Positions 34,253 to 43,330 of a stretch of DNA of 64,000 nt are shown piece by piece. The notes beneath the pieces were generated by a model. The model was not told the origin of the DNA and searched no databases. It saw nothing but the letters and a program-made list of their open reading frames with translations. Source of the stretch: Agrobacterium larrymoorei. Its GTDB lineage: Bacteria; Pseudomonadota; Alphaproteobacteria; Rhizobiales; Rhizobiaceae. The stretch covers positions 146,540 through 210,539 of the forward strand of contig NZ_JAAMFB010000009.1 of assembly GCF_013322225.1 (NCBI RefSeq), in the 5' to 3' direction. The position numbers and the translations under genes were made by a program. Each line of letters begins with the position of its first letter. The stretch's first letter is position 1.

Positions 34253-36040
34253 ATGTATCGGAAAGGCTTGTCTTTGTTCATGGATTTCGATTTTGGGCCA
34301 GTGGTCAGGAACGACGGGACGCTTTTTCGCATATGGGCGCCACTTCACAAAAGCATCTTGCTCAAGCTGGAGGATGGGCCCGAATATGAGATGCGGGCGG
34401 TTGGGGATGGCTGGTTCGAACGCCGTGCTGCGGAGGCAAAACCCGGTAGCCTCTATCGTTTCCAATTGCCGGACGGCCTTGAGATTCCAGACCCCGCATC
34501 CCGGTTTCAGCCCCGCGATGTCCATGGCCCCAGCGAGGTCATCGACCTTAACGCTTACCGCTGGAAGACCACTGGTTGGAAGGGGCGGCCCTTCGAGGAG
34601 ATGGTCATCTATGAGCTTCATCCCGGCGCGTTCACGGAGCAGGGCGGTTTTCTGTCGATCATCCAGAAGCTGGAGCATCTTCAGCAGCTTGGCGTCACCG
34701 CAATTCAGCTTATGCCCATCAGCGATTTTCCCGGGCGTTACAATTGGGGTTACGATGGCGTTCTGCCCTACGCGCCTGAAAGCAGCTACGGGCGACCGGA
34801 ACATCTGATGGCATTGGTGGATGAAGCCCACGCCCGTGGCATCTGCGTGTTTCTGGACGTGGTTTACAACCACTTCGGCTCAGATGGGAATTACATGCCT
34901 AGTTACGCTCCCATCTTCACCGATAATCATCACACGCCTTGGGGTGCAGGCGTGAACTATGACGGCGAAGGGTCACGCCACGTCCGCGAATTCATCATCC
35001 AGAATGCGATTTACTGGGTAAGTGCATACCAGTTGGATGGCCTTAGGCTAGACGCCGTCCATGCTGTCCAGGATGACAGCGAAGAGCATTTGCTCCACGA
35101 GCTTGCACGGCGGGTCCGTGAGGCAGCCGGCGATCGCCATGTTCATCTCATCGTGGAAAACGAGGATAATGACAGCGACTTGATAGGCAGAGCGGAGGAT
35201 GGATCGCCAGAATTTTATACAGCACAGTGGAACGACGATATCCACCATGTGCTCCATATCGCGGCCACCGGCGAAACTTTTGGTTATTACCAGGACTATG
35301 CGGATGATAAGGAAAATCTCGGTTGGGCTCTGGCTGAAGGGTTTGTCTTTCAGGGAGAGCATATGCCCTACCGGGGAGACGAGCGGGGAAAGCCATCGCG
35401 GCATCTTCCACCAACCTCTTTCATCTCCTTCATTCAGAACCATGACCAGATTGGCAATCGTGCCATGGGTGATCGCATGTCGACGTATCGCCCTGAGCAG
35501 CCGTTGAAGGCAATCGCAGCGATTTACCTTCTGGCTCCGCAAATTCCCATGCTTTTCATGGGAGAGGAATGGGGTGCCGAGGAGCCCTTTCCCTTCTTTT
35601 GCGAGCTGAACGAGGATTTAAACGACAAGGTGCGAAAGGGACGACGAGAGGAATTATCTCGTCTCCCAGGCTTTGATGGCGACGATCTGCCAGACCCGAT
35701 TGCCTACGAGACGTTTGCCTCTGCAAAGCTGGACTGGTCGAAAGCAGAGTTGCCATCATCGTTAGATATGCTTTCCTTCTACCGGTCGCTTATCGAAACC
35801 CGCCATCGCCATATCGTTCCACTCCTGAAAGGTGTAGAGGCGGGGCGTTTCGAGATGATCGGAGCGGCCGTGACCGTGACGTGGAAAACGGCAGACGATA
35901 AAGAATTACGCCTCTTGGCCAATCTTACGGATGAAGTGGTTACGATATCTGGCCTACAGGAGACTGAGCACATCTTTGCATATGGAAGTCTTGTGGCGGG
36001 GCAGCTTCAGCCGTGGACGGTTATCTGGAGCCTCGTGTGA
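34253..36040 (+). CDS. treZ: Malto-oligosyltrehalose trehalohydrolase
   Basis: About 595 residues. TreZ cuts trehalose from the product of TreY. An N-terminal isoamylase-like domain (FGPVVRNDGTLFRIWAP) is followed by a GH13 barrel with region I (DVVYNHFGSDG), region II (LDGLRLDAVHAV), region III (HLIVENEDND) and region IV (FIQNHDQIGNRAMG), characteristic of TreZ. The start is uncertain: ATG 34253 is given, but ATG 34280 gives the N-terminus most like the family and TTG 34205 is the longest; none has a clear ribosome site. With TreY it makes trehalose, an osmoprotectant, from glycogen-type glucan. Confidence 0.9.
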   Translation: MYRKGLSLFMDFDFGPVVRNDGTLFRIWAPLHKSILLKLEDGPEYEMRAVGDGWFERRAAEAKPGSLYRFQLPDGLEIPDPASRFQPRDVHGPSEVIDLNAYRWKTTGWKGRPFEEMVIYELHPGAFTEQGGFLSIIQKLEHLQQLGVTAIQLMPISDFPGRYNWGYDGVLPYAPESSYGRPEHLMALVDEAHARGICVFLDVVYNHFGSDGNYMPSYAPIFTDNHHTPWGAGVNYDGEGSRHVREFIIQNAIYWVSAYQLDGLRLDAVHAVQDDSEEHLLHELARRVREAAGDRHVHLIVENEDNDSDLIGRAEDGSPEFYTAQWNDDIHHVLHIAATGETFGYYQDYADDKENLGWALAEGFVFQGEHMPYRGDERGKPSRHLPPTSFISFIQNHDQIGNRAMGDRMSTYRPEQPLKAIAAIYLLAPQIPMLFMGEEWGAEEPFPFFCELNEDLNDKVRKGRREELSRLPGFDGDDLPDPIAYETFASAKLDWSKAELPSSLDMLSFYRSLIETRHRHIVPLLKGVEAGRFEMIGAAVTVTWKTADDKELRLLANLTDEVVTISGLQETEHIFAYGSLVAGQLQPWTVIWSLV

Positions 36041-36196
36041 CGTCGCACTGTCCAAGATGATCGGTGTCTTGGCGGGTCCCCGGATTTTTGTGTCTTCGTA
36101 CCACCAAGCACCATTAATCATTTAAGTGAATTCGTATATACGCATCCGTCAGAACATGTAATCTGTTGAAATCGTTCATGGCTATCGGATGCGGAT

Positions 36197-37192
36197 TTGA
36201 AGATTTCTGTCATTTTGAAAACGCTTAATGAAGAAAAGCGTATCGCTGCGGCGATCGAAAGCGTGGTCACGGCATTGGAAGGGCTCGACGGTGAGATCAT
36301 CGTTGCCGACAGCGGTTCGCGCGATAAAACAGTGGAGATTGCGTCGCGCTATCCGGTCGTGATCGCGCAGATCGAAGCTCCTGCGAAGCCGAGTTGCGGG
36401 ATTGGGCCTCAGCTTGGGTTCCAGTACAGCAAGGGTGAGTTCATATGCCTGATGGACGGGGATATGCTGCTTGATCCTACGTTTTTAACCGCTGCGCTCG
36501 CCTATCTCGATGATAACCCCAAGGTGGCGGGTGTCAGTGGGCATGTGAATGAGGTCAATCTCGACAATCTCGAATTTACCCGCCGGGTGCAGCGAAATGC
36601 GCCGGAAAATCGAAGCGGAGAGCTTGATAGGCTAAACGGAGGCGGGCTTTATCGACGCTCGGCCATCGAAGAGGCGGGCTATTTTTCCGACCGTAATCTT
36701 CATGGTTATGAGGAATTCGATCTCGGTCAGCGCTTGCGGCTAAAGGGCTGGACGCTCTATCGGCTCGACAGGCGGTTCGTGGATCACTTTGGGCACAGCA
36801 TCAACTCCTATGTGCTTTTGACGCGGCGCTGGTCGTCCAAATACCTAAGAGGCGTGGGCGAGTTGCTAAGGGCGGGAACGGAGCAGCGACGGGTAGATGT
36901 ACTGACGAAGGAGCTCCCGGAAGTCCGGCTCTGGATAGGCGTCTATGCGTGGTGGATAGTACTGTTGCTGTGCTTCGTCGCGGGGTTCTTCAATGGTCTG
37001 GTTTTCCTCGCATTTCTGATCACGATTCTACTCCCTGTCATTTTGATGAGCATCAAGCAGCGAAGCGTTTCGCTCGGCATTTACGCCGTCGTGGCGTGGT
37101 GTTTCCATGCGGCGGCATTGCCGCTGGGGTTCTTTTGTCCCCGCCAAAAGCCGGATGCGTGGATCGAAAGCAGGCTGTTGAAATCGCGATGA
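36197..37192 (+). CDS. Family 2 glycosyltransferase, membrane-anchored
   Basis: A 331-residue GT-A enzyme. It starts MKISVILKTLNEEKRIAAAI, with the nucleotide-binding IIVADSGSRDKT and the metal site LMDGDMLLDPTF (DxD form DGD). The acceptor side shows NGGGLYRRSAIEEAGYF and HGYEEFDLG (ED motif). Two or three membrane helices at the C-terminus (about 248-310) hold it to the inner membrane. The start is TTG. It overlaps the next gene by 4 bp. It opens an exopolysaccharide locus and probably adds a sugar to a lipid-linked intermediate. Confidence 0.87.
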   Translation: MKISVILKTLNEEKRIAAAIESVVTALEGLDGEIIVADSGSRDKTVEIASRYPVVIAQIEAPAKPSCGIGPQLGFQYSKGEFICLMDGDMLLDPTFLTAALAYLDDNPKVAGVSGHVNEVNLDNLEFTRRVQRNAPENRSGELDRLNGGGLYRRSAIEEAGYFSDRNLHGYEEFDLGQRLRLKGWTLYRLDRRFVDHFGHSINSYVLLTRRWSSKYLRGVGELLRAGTEQRRVDVLTKELPEVRLWIGVYAWWIVLLLCFVAGFFNGLVFLAFLITILLPVILMSIKQRSVSLGIYAVVAWCFHAAALPLGFFCPRQKPDAWIESRLLKSR

Positions 37193-39348
37193 GAAAAGCC
37201 TTTCTTGCGTGCCTTCTTTTTTGCCTGTCCATGAGCCCTGCCTCGTTTGCCGATGAATGGCTACCGATCAGGGTGCAGTCCCTGGAGCTACAAAGCGGCA
37301 GTCCGCTCGATTTCTCCGCACTTCTTCCAAACGAACCGATTGATGAGCAATCCCGCATCGTCGTTAATTCCGCCGGAAATCTGGCACGGGTTTCAGCCAG
37401 CGAAACGTCTCAGCGTTTCCTGTGCGCTTCGCTGGCCTGGAGCCCCGCCTCGGGCGGCTTCCCGGATCATGCGACGGCGGATCGCTATGCCGCTCAATTG
37501 AAGATGCACGGCTATAACATTGCCCGCTTCCACTACGTCGATGCTGCTTTGATGGAAGGCCGGGCGAACGATTTCGATTTCAACCCGGAGGTTCTCGACC
37601 GCATCCACTATCTGATGGCAGCGCTGAAGCGGAATGGGATCTACTGGATCATCGATGGCCTGAGTTCCTCGCGGGGGGCTTATGGCGGCTTTGATGATCG
37701 TTGGGAGGTGAAGGGCGATTCAAAGCTCGGCGCGCAGATCGATGATGTGGATTTCGATCACTGGCTTCGGTTCCAGCAACTGTTTCTCGCCAAGGTCAAT
37801 CCCCATACGGGCATTGCGCCCATTCGCGATCCGGCGCTGGTGGCCATAGTGCCGTTCAACGAAAACGGCGTGGAATTCGATTCCATGATGCAGGAAGGCG
37901 TTCGCGGTTCCGTATTTTCCGAAAGATTGAAGCCGTTGTTCAACGACTGGCTTTTGGAAAAATACCGCACTGATCAAGCACTGTCGGCACATTGGGGCTG
38001 GTGGAAGGATGGCAATCTTTCGGATCGCTCCGTCGCTTTGCCAACGAACCGCTATGAGCGTAGCGAGCGTATGCGCGATCTTCAGTCGTTCTTCATCGAC
38101 GTCGAGCAGCGCTCCGCCAGCCGCATGACGACAGCTCTCCGCGATCTAGGTTTCCGCGGCATCTTCCTTCCTTATAACAACTGGCCGACGATCCAGACGG
38201 GTGTAACTCGCCGTGCTCAGGAAGCGGTGGCGATGAATACCTATCAGGACTGGGTGGACGGCTACACGCCCGGCACCGGCATTCAGGGCAAAAGCTCGCT
38301 GGAGGATGGGCTTCTGTACCTGCGAACCATCGGTGCAGCGCGGTGGCTGGGTAAACCGTTTTTCGTCACGGAGTATGACCACCTGTTCTGGAACCCATAC
38401 CGTTACGAAGCGGGGCTCGCCGCGCCAGCTTTTGCTGCTTTGCAGGGTTGGGATGGGCTGTGCAGACACGCACATGGCCCCATCATCTTGTCCTATGGTG
38501 AGGATTTCCCCCATAAGAAACAGATGCTCCCCTACGCGATTGCACTCGACCCGGTTGCCCGTGCCGGAGAAACGCTCGCCGCACTGATCTTTCGTAGGGG
38601 TGACGCCGCGCCCGCATCGCTTCAAATTCCGTTTCTGGTTGATGGTCGCTCCAACCTGTTAACGGGCGTCAACGATATGGAACCGGAAGTGCTGACGCGG
38701 CTTGGCCTGCTCGGTGCCATCGGGCTTCAGGGTCCAGAGAATCATTCGGAGGGTGAGGTAGCGGTTTCGCCGGTGCGGGATGGACAAACGCCGATGGGCA
38801 TCGTTGCACGGCTCAAAAACGAAGGGAAACTCGGGGCTTCTCATCCATCTGATTTGGATAGCGGTCTTGTCCATAGCCAGACGGACGAACTTCAACTGAA
38901 TGTGCCCGCGAAAAGCCTCGCTCTGCGCACTTCGATGACCCAGGCACTGGCCTTCAACGCGATCGACGCTTCGATTAACCTCGGTTCTGTGAGCTTGCAA
39001 GCGGCAGATGGGCGTGGCCTTTTTGCACTGTCTTCACTGGATGGATTGCCGCTTGGAGAGAGCAGAAAGCAGCTACTGATACTGGCTTCCGATGCGCGCA
39101 ATACGGATATGGCATTCCGCGATCAGGACCAGACAATCATCGAAAACTTCGGTCGCCTTCCGGTATTGATCCGGCGTTTGCAAATCGGCGTCCGGCTTGA
39201 AGGCGACGGAGATTTCACCGTTTCGCCCGTAGGCCTCGACGGCCACGTCTACCCTGCAATCGTCACCACCGCCGGACGTGTGCCATTCACTCTGACCAAC
39301 GATGCGCCCAACGGTCCAACCACGTACTTTTTGGTCGAGAAGAGATAA
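37189..39348 (+). CDS. Secreted clan GH-A-like glycoside hydrolase in exopolysaccharide locus
   Basis: A 719-residue protein with signal peptide MRKAFLACLLFCLSMSPASFA. Residues about 90-460 look like a TIM-barrel hydrolase of cellulase type: RYAAQLKMHGYNIARFHYVD, WIIDGLSS, then VPFNENGVEF with Asn224-Glu225 as the likely acid/base, and FFVTEYDHLFWNP with Glu395 as the likely nucleophile. The C-terminal 250 residues look beta-rich. Its ATG overlaps the glycosyltransferase stop by 4 bp, so it is made together with the polymer machinery. I infer trimming or release of the polymer in the periplasm; I cannot name the GH family. Confidence 0.72.
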   Translation: MRKAFLACLLFCLSMSPASFADEWLPIRVQSLELQSGSPLDFSALLPNEPIDEQSRIVVNSAGNLARVSASETSQRFLCASLAWSPASGGFPDHATADRYAAQLKMHGYNIARFHYVDAALMEGRANDFDFNPEVLDRIHYLMAALKRNGIYWIIDGLSSSRGAYGGFDDRWEVKGDSKLGAQIDDVDFDHWLRFQQLFLAKVNPHTGIAPIRDPALVAIVPFNENGVEFDSMMQEGVRGSVFSERLKPLFNDWLLEKYRTDQALSAHWGWWKDGNLSDRSVALPTNRYERSERMRDLQSFFIDVEQRSASRMTTALRDLGFRGIFLPYNNWPTIQTGVTRRAQEAVAMNTYQDWVDGYTPGTGIQGKSSLEDGLLYLRTIGAARWLGKPFFVTEYDHLFWNPYRYEAGLAAPAFAALQGWDGLCRHAHGPIILSYGEDFPHKKQMLPYAIALDPVARAGETLAALIFRRGDAAPASLQIPFLVDGRSNLLTGVNDMEPEVLTRLGLLGAIGLQGPENHSEGEVAVSPVRDGQTPMGIVARLKNEGKLGASHPSDLDSGLVHSQTDELQLNVPAKSLALRTSMTQALAFNAIDASINLGSVSLQAADGRGLFALSSLDGLPLGESRKQLLILASDARNTDMAFRDQDQTIIENFGRLPVLIRRLQIGVRLEGDGDFTVSPVGLDGHVYPAIVTTAGRVPFTLTNDAPNGPTTYFLVEKR

Positions 39349-39357
39349 CATCTTCTG

Positions 39358-40446
39358 TCAATAAAAATCCCGAACCAATCGGCTCCAGCTTTCACCGGCT
39401 ATGCCGCCGATGTAGGCTTGTCCATTCGTCATTGCCTGCTTGAAGTTAGCGGATCTGGATGTTGCCGCAACCCCAGTGACATGTCTGTACCAGATATCCT
39501 TATGCGTGGAGAGTGAGGAGATCATCTCCGGTCGCAATTGTGCTGACGCGAAGGCAAAGCCTGACTTTTCCAGCGCTGCAAAGGCAGCGTCCAGCACACT
39601 GTCAGCTTTCCCGTCTTCGGCAAGGAAATCGAGAAACTGAGCCTCTCCGCCGTATCCACCGACAAACGAGAACACACCCACAATATCGCCATGCTCATCA
39701 AGGACTTGGGCGAGGGTCAATCTGCCTCGTCCGTCATCGCCGCTCGATGCATCGACAGTCCATTCCAGAACCTCAGCGCTATAAACGGGTGCGACGATGT
39801 TTTTGCTGAGGTAACGGTTGGCGTATTCCGCGTAAAGTGCCGGGGTTGCCTCGAAGACACTATGATCCGACGTCGATTTCGCCCCAAGCGACAGGGTCGT
39901 TTCAGCGAGCTTCCCGATGCCGACAAGCGACGATATCCGGTTTGCCAGCTTGCGCCTGACGAAGCCGATAGCGGAGGGCAGGGGTTTGAAAACTTTGTAC
40001 CAGCGCAGCCCCTGTGCGTGGAGTTCAACACCGCCAATGGCTTTCAGGTGAGAAATGCTGACTGGTGCCGCACTGTCCGAGAAGCTGATCTGATTTCCTC
40101 TGGGACGTAGCTGAAATATGAGCGCTGCGATACTGCGCGGACTGGCATCCTCGGCGGCCATGAAGGCGCAGGCGAGCCGTGCGGTTACGGGCTCCTCGTC
40201 GATCCTGTAGCTCATCGGCAAAATTACCAGCGCGCTTTTCACGCTGCCGGCATTGTCCACCGATACCATGCTGCCATTCTCAGGCGAATAGTTCGGGTGG
40301 GTGAATAGAAGACGGGAGAGATAAGCATCGACGTCTTCCCGGACTGGCTTCGCATTTTTGCGGAATACCCATGTGAACAGCTCACCAATCTGCGAAACAT
40401 CGGCGGGTTCTGCCGGTCTTATCCGGGTCGTTTGATCATCTGTCAT
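39358..40446 (-). CDS. GNAT-like acyltransferase in exopolysaccharide locus
   Basis: A 362-residue cytoplasmic protein whose N-terminus RIRPAEPADVSQIGELFTWVF is the opening strand-helix of the GNAT fold; the C-terminal half (about 215-330) also looks GNAT-like, so it may be a two-domain acetyltransferase similar to those that decorate sugars or lipids. No catalytic residues can be fixed. The start overlaps the flippase gene stop by 4 bp, so the two are coupled on the minus strand inside the polysaccharide locus. Its function is inferred only from this position. Confidence 0.6.
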   Translation of the reverse strand: MTDDQTTRIRPAEPADVSQIGELFTWVFRKNAKPVREDVDAYLSRLLFTHPNYSPENGSMVSVDNAGSVKSALVILPMSYRIDEEPVTARLACAFMAAEDASPRSIAALIFQLRPRGNQISFSDSAAPVSISHLKAIGGVELHAQGLRWYKVFKPLPSAIGFVRRKLANRISSLVGIGKLAETTLSLGAKSTSDHSVFEATPALYAEYANRYLSKNIVAPVYSAEVLEWTVDASSGDDGRGRLTLAQVLDEHGDIVGVFSFVGGYGGEAQFLDFLAEDGKADSVLDAAFAALEKSGFAFASAQLRPEMISSLSTHKDIWYRHVTGVAATSRSANFKQAMTNGQAYIGGIAGESWSRLVRDFY

Positions 40447-41735
40447 ACGCGGACCTCATGACTTTTTGACAGTGAGCGGGCAACATGGGCTTTCACGACC
40501 AGCCATGCAGCAATGACGATGCTGAGTTCGATGGCGTAAGCGGCAATGAATATCCCGTAGGGCGGCCAGACCCATGCGGCTATGCCGATCAGTATAGCGC
40601 CAATGCCGTTGGAAAGGTTCAAAACCCAAGCCCGCGATGAGTGTCTCCCAGCCGCACCCAAAAGATCGACGGCGATTGACCATATGGCGATCAAAACGAT
40701 CAGCCACGCCATGATCTGGAGGAAGTGTGGCAGCGACACATATTCCGGACCGAAAATCAGTGGCATGAAAGACGCGGAGGCAAAGATCACGATGGCGGCG
40801 ACGAGGCCCAGCCCAACGGCAACGCCCAACAGGCGGATGGTGAGGCGGAAAGCGTTATGGATGCCGGACATGCTGGCCACCGCAAGCCGGGGGTAGACGA
40901 GGCGGTTCAACGCATCGATAGCCATGTAGCTGCTATCCGTTATCCGCCTCGCCACACCATAGCTGCCAACCGTTTCGGCCCCAGCCACGAAACCCAGCAC
41001 GAGCAGGTCGACGTTCTGACGAACGGCTCGGAAGATGAATGGCGTTGCGAATAGCAGTCCTAGCCTGATCTCATCACGGTCGACGTTATATTGAGGGCGA
41101 CCAATTCGGAACGCGAAAAACGAATAAAGCGCAAGCGTGGAGAGGTGAGCGCCAAGTTGCCATGTCGCCCAGCTTTCCACGGTCGAAACTTGAAAGACGA
41201 TGCATGCCGACACTGCAGCGATTGTGCGGATAAAAGCAAATCCCACCACAGAAGCGTTGGCCGCGCCGTATCTTGAATGCGCGAGAAAGATGCTTTCGCC
41301 GAGCATGATCAGCCGGACGAGGACGACATTGGTCAGCAGCAGTTGAAATGTAGTGGAAACATTTTCCCCCTGCGTCTGACCAAAGGAGAGAAACTCGGGC
41401 AGGATGAGCGTGCCGAGCGCGACGAGGACCGCACCGCTTGCAAATGTCAGAATAAGGTTATGGCCGAATATACTCGGAAAACACGCGGGGTCCTGTGGCA
41501 CGCGACGCACCATGCATTCCGATGCTCCAAGCCCGCACAGATGCACGGCAATGCTGGTAATGGCGATGAAGGAAACGTAGCGCCCGAATTCTTCCGCGCC
41601 GAACGAGCGGGCCAAAATAGCAAAGGTAATAAGTTGGGCTGCGTTAGCGATTAACAGGCTGGCGGAGGATGCGCTATAAGACAGCAACATCCCTATCAAC
41701 CTTGGCTTGTTCTTTTTTTCGCCCGTTCCCATCAT
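40443..41735 (-). CDS. Wzx-type polysaccharide flippase (MATE/MOP superfamily)
   Basis: A 430-residue polytopic protein with about 12 membrane helices. It begins SYSASSASLLIANAAQLITFAILARSFGAEEFGRYV, the typical first two helices of Wzx proteins, and contains VGSYGVARRITDSSYMAIDALNRLVYPRL, characteristic of the family. It moves undecaprenyl-linked repeat units to the periplasm. It is transcribed divergently from the Wzz-like gene. Confidence 0.88.
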   Translation of the reverse strand: MMGTGEKKNKPRLIGMLLSYSASSASLLIANAAQLITFAILARSFGAEEFGRYVSFIAITSIAVHLCGLGASECMVRRVPQDPACFPSIFGHNLILTFASGAVLVALGTLILPEFLSFGQTQGENVSTTFQLLLTNVVLVRLIMLGESIFLAHSRYGAANASVVGFAFIRTIAAVSACIVFQVSTVESWATWQLGAHLSTLALYSFFAFRIGRPQYNVDRDEIRLGLLFATPFIFRAVRQNVDLLVLGFVAGAETVGSYGVARRITDSSYMAIDALNRLVYPRLAVASMSGIHNAFRLTIRLLGVAVGLGLVAAIVIFASASFMPLIFGPEYVSLPHFLQIMAWLIVLIAIWSIAVDLLGAAGRHSSRAWVLNLSNGIGAILIGIAAWVWPPYGIFIAAYAIELSIVIAAWLVVKAHVARSLSKSHEVRV

Positions 41736-41857
41736 TCATCTCCATACCGCGAAAAAGAACCGGCTCGTAAACCTTTTCTCAGCGTACTATGTGATTTAGT
41801 AGTTTCGTATATAATGAAAACGTTTCGTTTTGATTGACATAGAGGTTCCTGTCGCTC

Positions 41858-43330
41858 ATGTACGAGTACCCAACTGAGAAGCGAGCGGAGCGGGTTTTCG
41901 AACGTCCGCGCCCGCGTGCCGCAGTTGATCCAAGCGGGTTGACACCAAAGGGCGCGATCATAACGCCTGAAAAAATCCTCACATGGCTTCGCCGGGGGGC
42001 GCCCTATATCTTATTATTTGCACTTCTGGGTGGTGCATTGGGCATCGGTTTTGGGATGGCGGTCAAGCCCCGTTATTCCTCCAGTCTGGATATCCTTTTA
42101 CCACCGCCCACAGGGCAGGTGGTGCCCAACGAGCTGACAACTCCGAATATCCAGAGCGATGCGCAAATCCTGGATATTTCCAGCAAACTGTTGTTGATCA
42201 AATCGGGAAACGTATTGCGCCGCACGGTCGAGCAGGAAAATCTTCAGGCACTGCCGGAATTCAACGCCGCTGCAGATGAGGAGGGCGGGCCATTAAGTTG
42301 GCTAAAGCTGTCTTCCGCGCCACGGCCTGTCGAAGACGGTACCATCGTTGCAATGCGCAATCTCGCCAAACGCATTACGGTTTCACGCGAGGGCGGCACC
42401 TATCTCGTCAATATCGGGCTGTGGACCCGCGATCCCCAGCGGTCGGTTTCCGTGCTTTCAACACTTTCGCGGTCCTTTCGAGAGGAGCTTGAGGCGACCC
42501 AAACCGATCTGGCCCGCAGTGCCAGCGAGGCGCTCTCCAACCGTCTTGAGGAATTAAGGCTCGCAGCGACTGAGGCGGCACAGGCGCTGGTGGATTTTCG
42601 TCAGAAAAACAACCTGCTCGATCTTGGCGGAACGGGTTCCGTCAACGTGCAGAGCTTGTCGCAGCTCAATACCTTGATGAATGAAGCGAATTCAAAGCTT
42701 GCCGAGGCTCGCGCGCGATACGAAAGATTGAACCAGCCAGCGGGGGAAGGCATGGCGCCTGCCGATACGCTGGATTCGCCGATGCTGGCGGCGCTCCGCT
42801 CGCAATATACCGTATTGAAACAGCAATATGACGACTTGGCTTTAACCTACGGCGAGCGCTATCCCAAGCTGGTGAGCGCAAGAGCACAGCTTGGAACGCT
42901 TCGCACCGAACTTGCCCGTGAAACCGAGCGATCGTTGCAGGCAGTCAGGATCGAAATGGATCAGGCGCAGAGTTCGGTCGATTCCATCCGCGCGCAGCTG
43001 GAGACCGCGCGTAATCGGGTTTCCACCGACGATGCTTCTCAGGTCCAGTTGCAGGAACTGGAGCGGAATAGCCAGGCGAGGGCGGCACTCTACGATACCT
43101 TCCTGAAGCGTGTTGGCGAAACCACCGAGCAGCAGCAGATCAGTGTTTCCAACCTTCGGATCGTCACCGAACCAGTGCCGCCGGAGAAACGGAGCTGGCC
43201 GCCTTCAACGCCGCTTCTTGCCATCGGTGGTGTGATCGCAGGTGTGCTGATCGGCATATTTACCGTTTTGGCATCAAGACTTTTCCTGCTTTTACGAGAC
43301 AATAACTGGCGGTTTGAGCGGAAGGTCTGA
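41858..43330 (+). CDS. Wzz/GumC-type chain-length and export protein (no kinase domain)
   Basis: A 490-residue polysaccharide co-polymerase. An N-terminal membrane helix (about 48-70; LLFALLGGALGIGFGMAV) is followed by the Wzz domain, a long periplasmic coiled coil (about 210-420), the GNVR-like SNLRIVTEPVPPEKRSWPPS and a second helix (about 450-472). The protein ends soon after, without the cytoplasmic Tyr-kinase (BY-kinase) domain found in ExoP/Wzc, so any kinase must be separate or absent. Its stop overlaps the Wzy gene start by one base (TGATG). Confidence 0.87.
   Translation: MYEYPTEKRAERVFERPRPRAAVDPSGLTPKGAIITPEKILTWLRRGAPYILLFALLGGALGIGFGMAVKPRYSSSLDILLPPPTGQVVPNELTTPNIQSDAQILDISSKLLLIKSGNVLRRTVEQENLQALPEFNAAADEEGGPLSWLKLSSAPRPVEDGTIVAMRNLAKRITVSREGGTYLVNIGLWTRDPQRSVSVLSTLSRSFREELEATQTDLARSASEALSNRLEELRLAATEAAQALVDFRQKNNLLDLGGTGSVNVQSLSQLNTLMNEANSKLAEARARYERLNQPAGEGMAPADTLDSPMLAALRSQYTVLKQQYDDLALTYGERYPKLVSARAQLGTLRTELARETERSLQAVRIEMDQAQSSVDSIRAQLETARNRVSTDDASQVQLQELERNSQARAALYDTFLKRVGETTEQQQISVSNLRIVTEPVPPEKRSWPPSTPLLAIGGVIAGVLIGIFTVLASRLFLLLRDNNWRFERKV

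Noticed and set aside
34091..34873. 261-residue N-terminal extension of the treY reading frame
   Set aside because: It runs antisense through treZ and shows no similarity; TreY families start at the ATG at 34090.
41781..41815. Promoter with TATAAT between the Wzx and Wzz genes
   Set aside because: TATAAT is present at 41810-41815 but no acceptable -35 stands at 16-18 bases; not listed as a feature.
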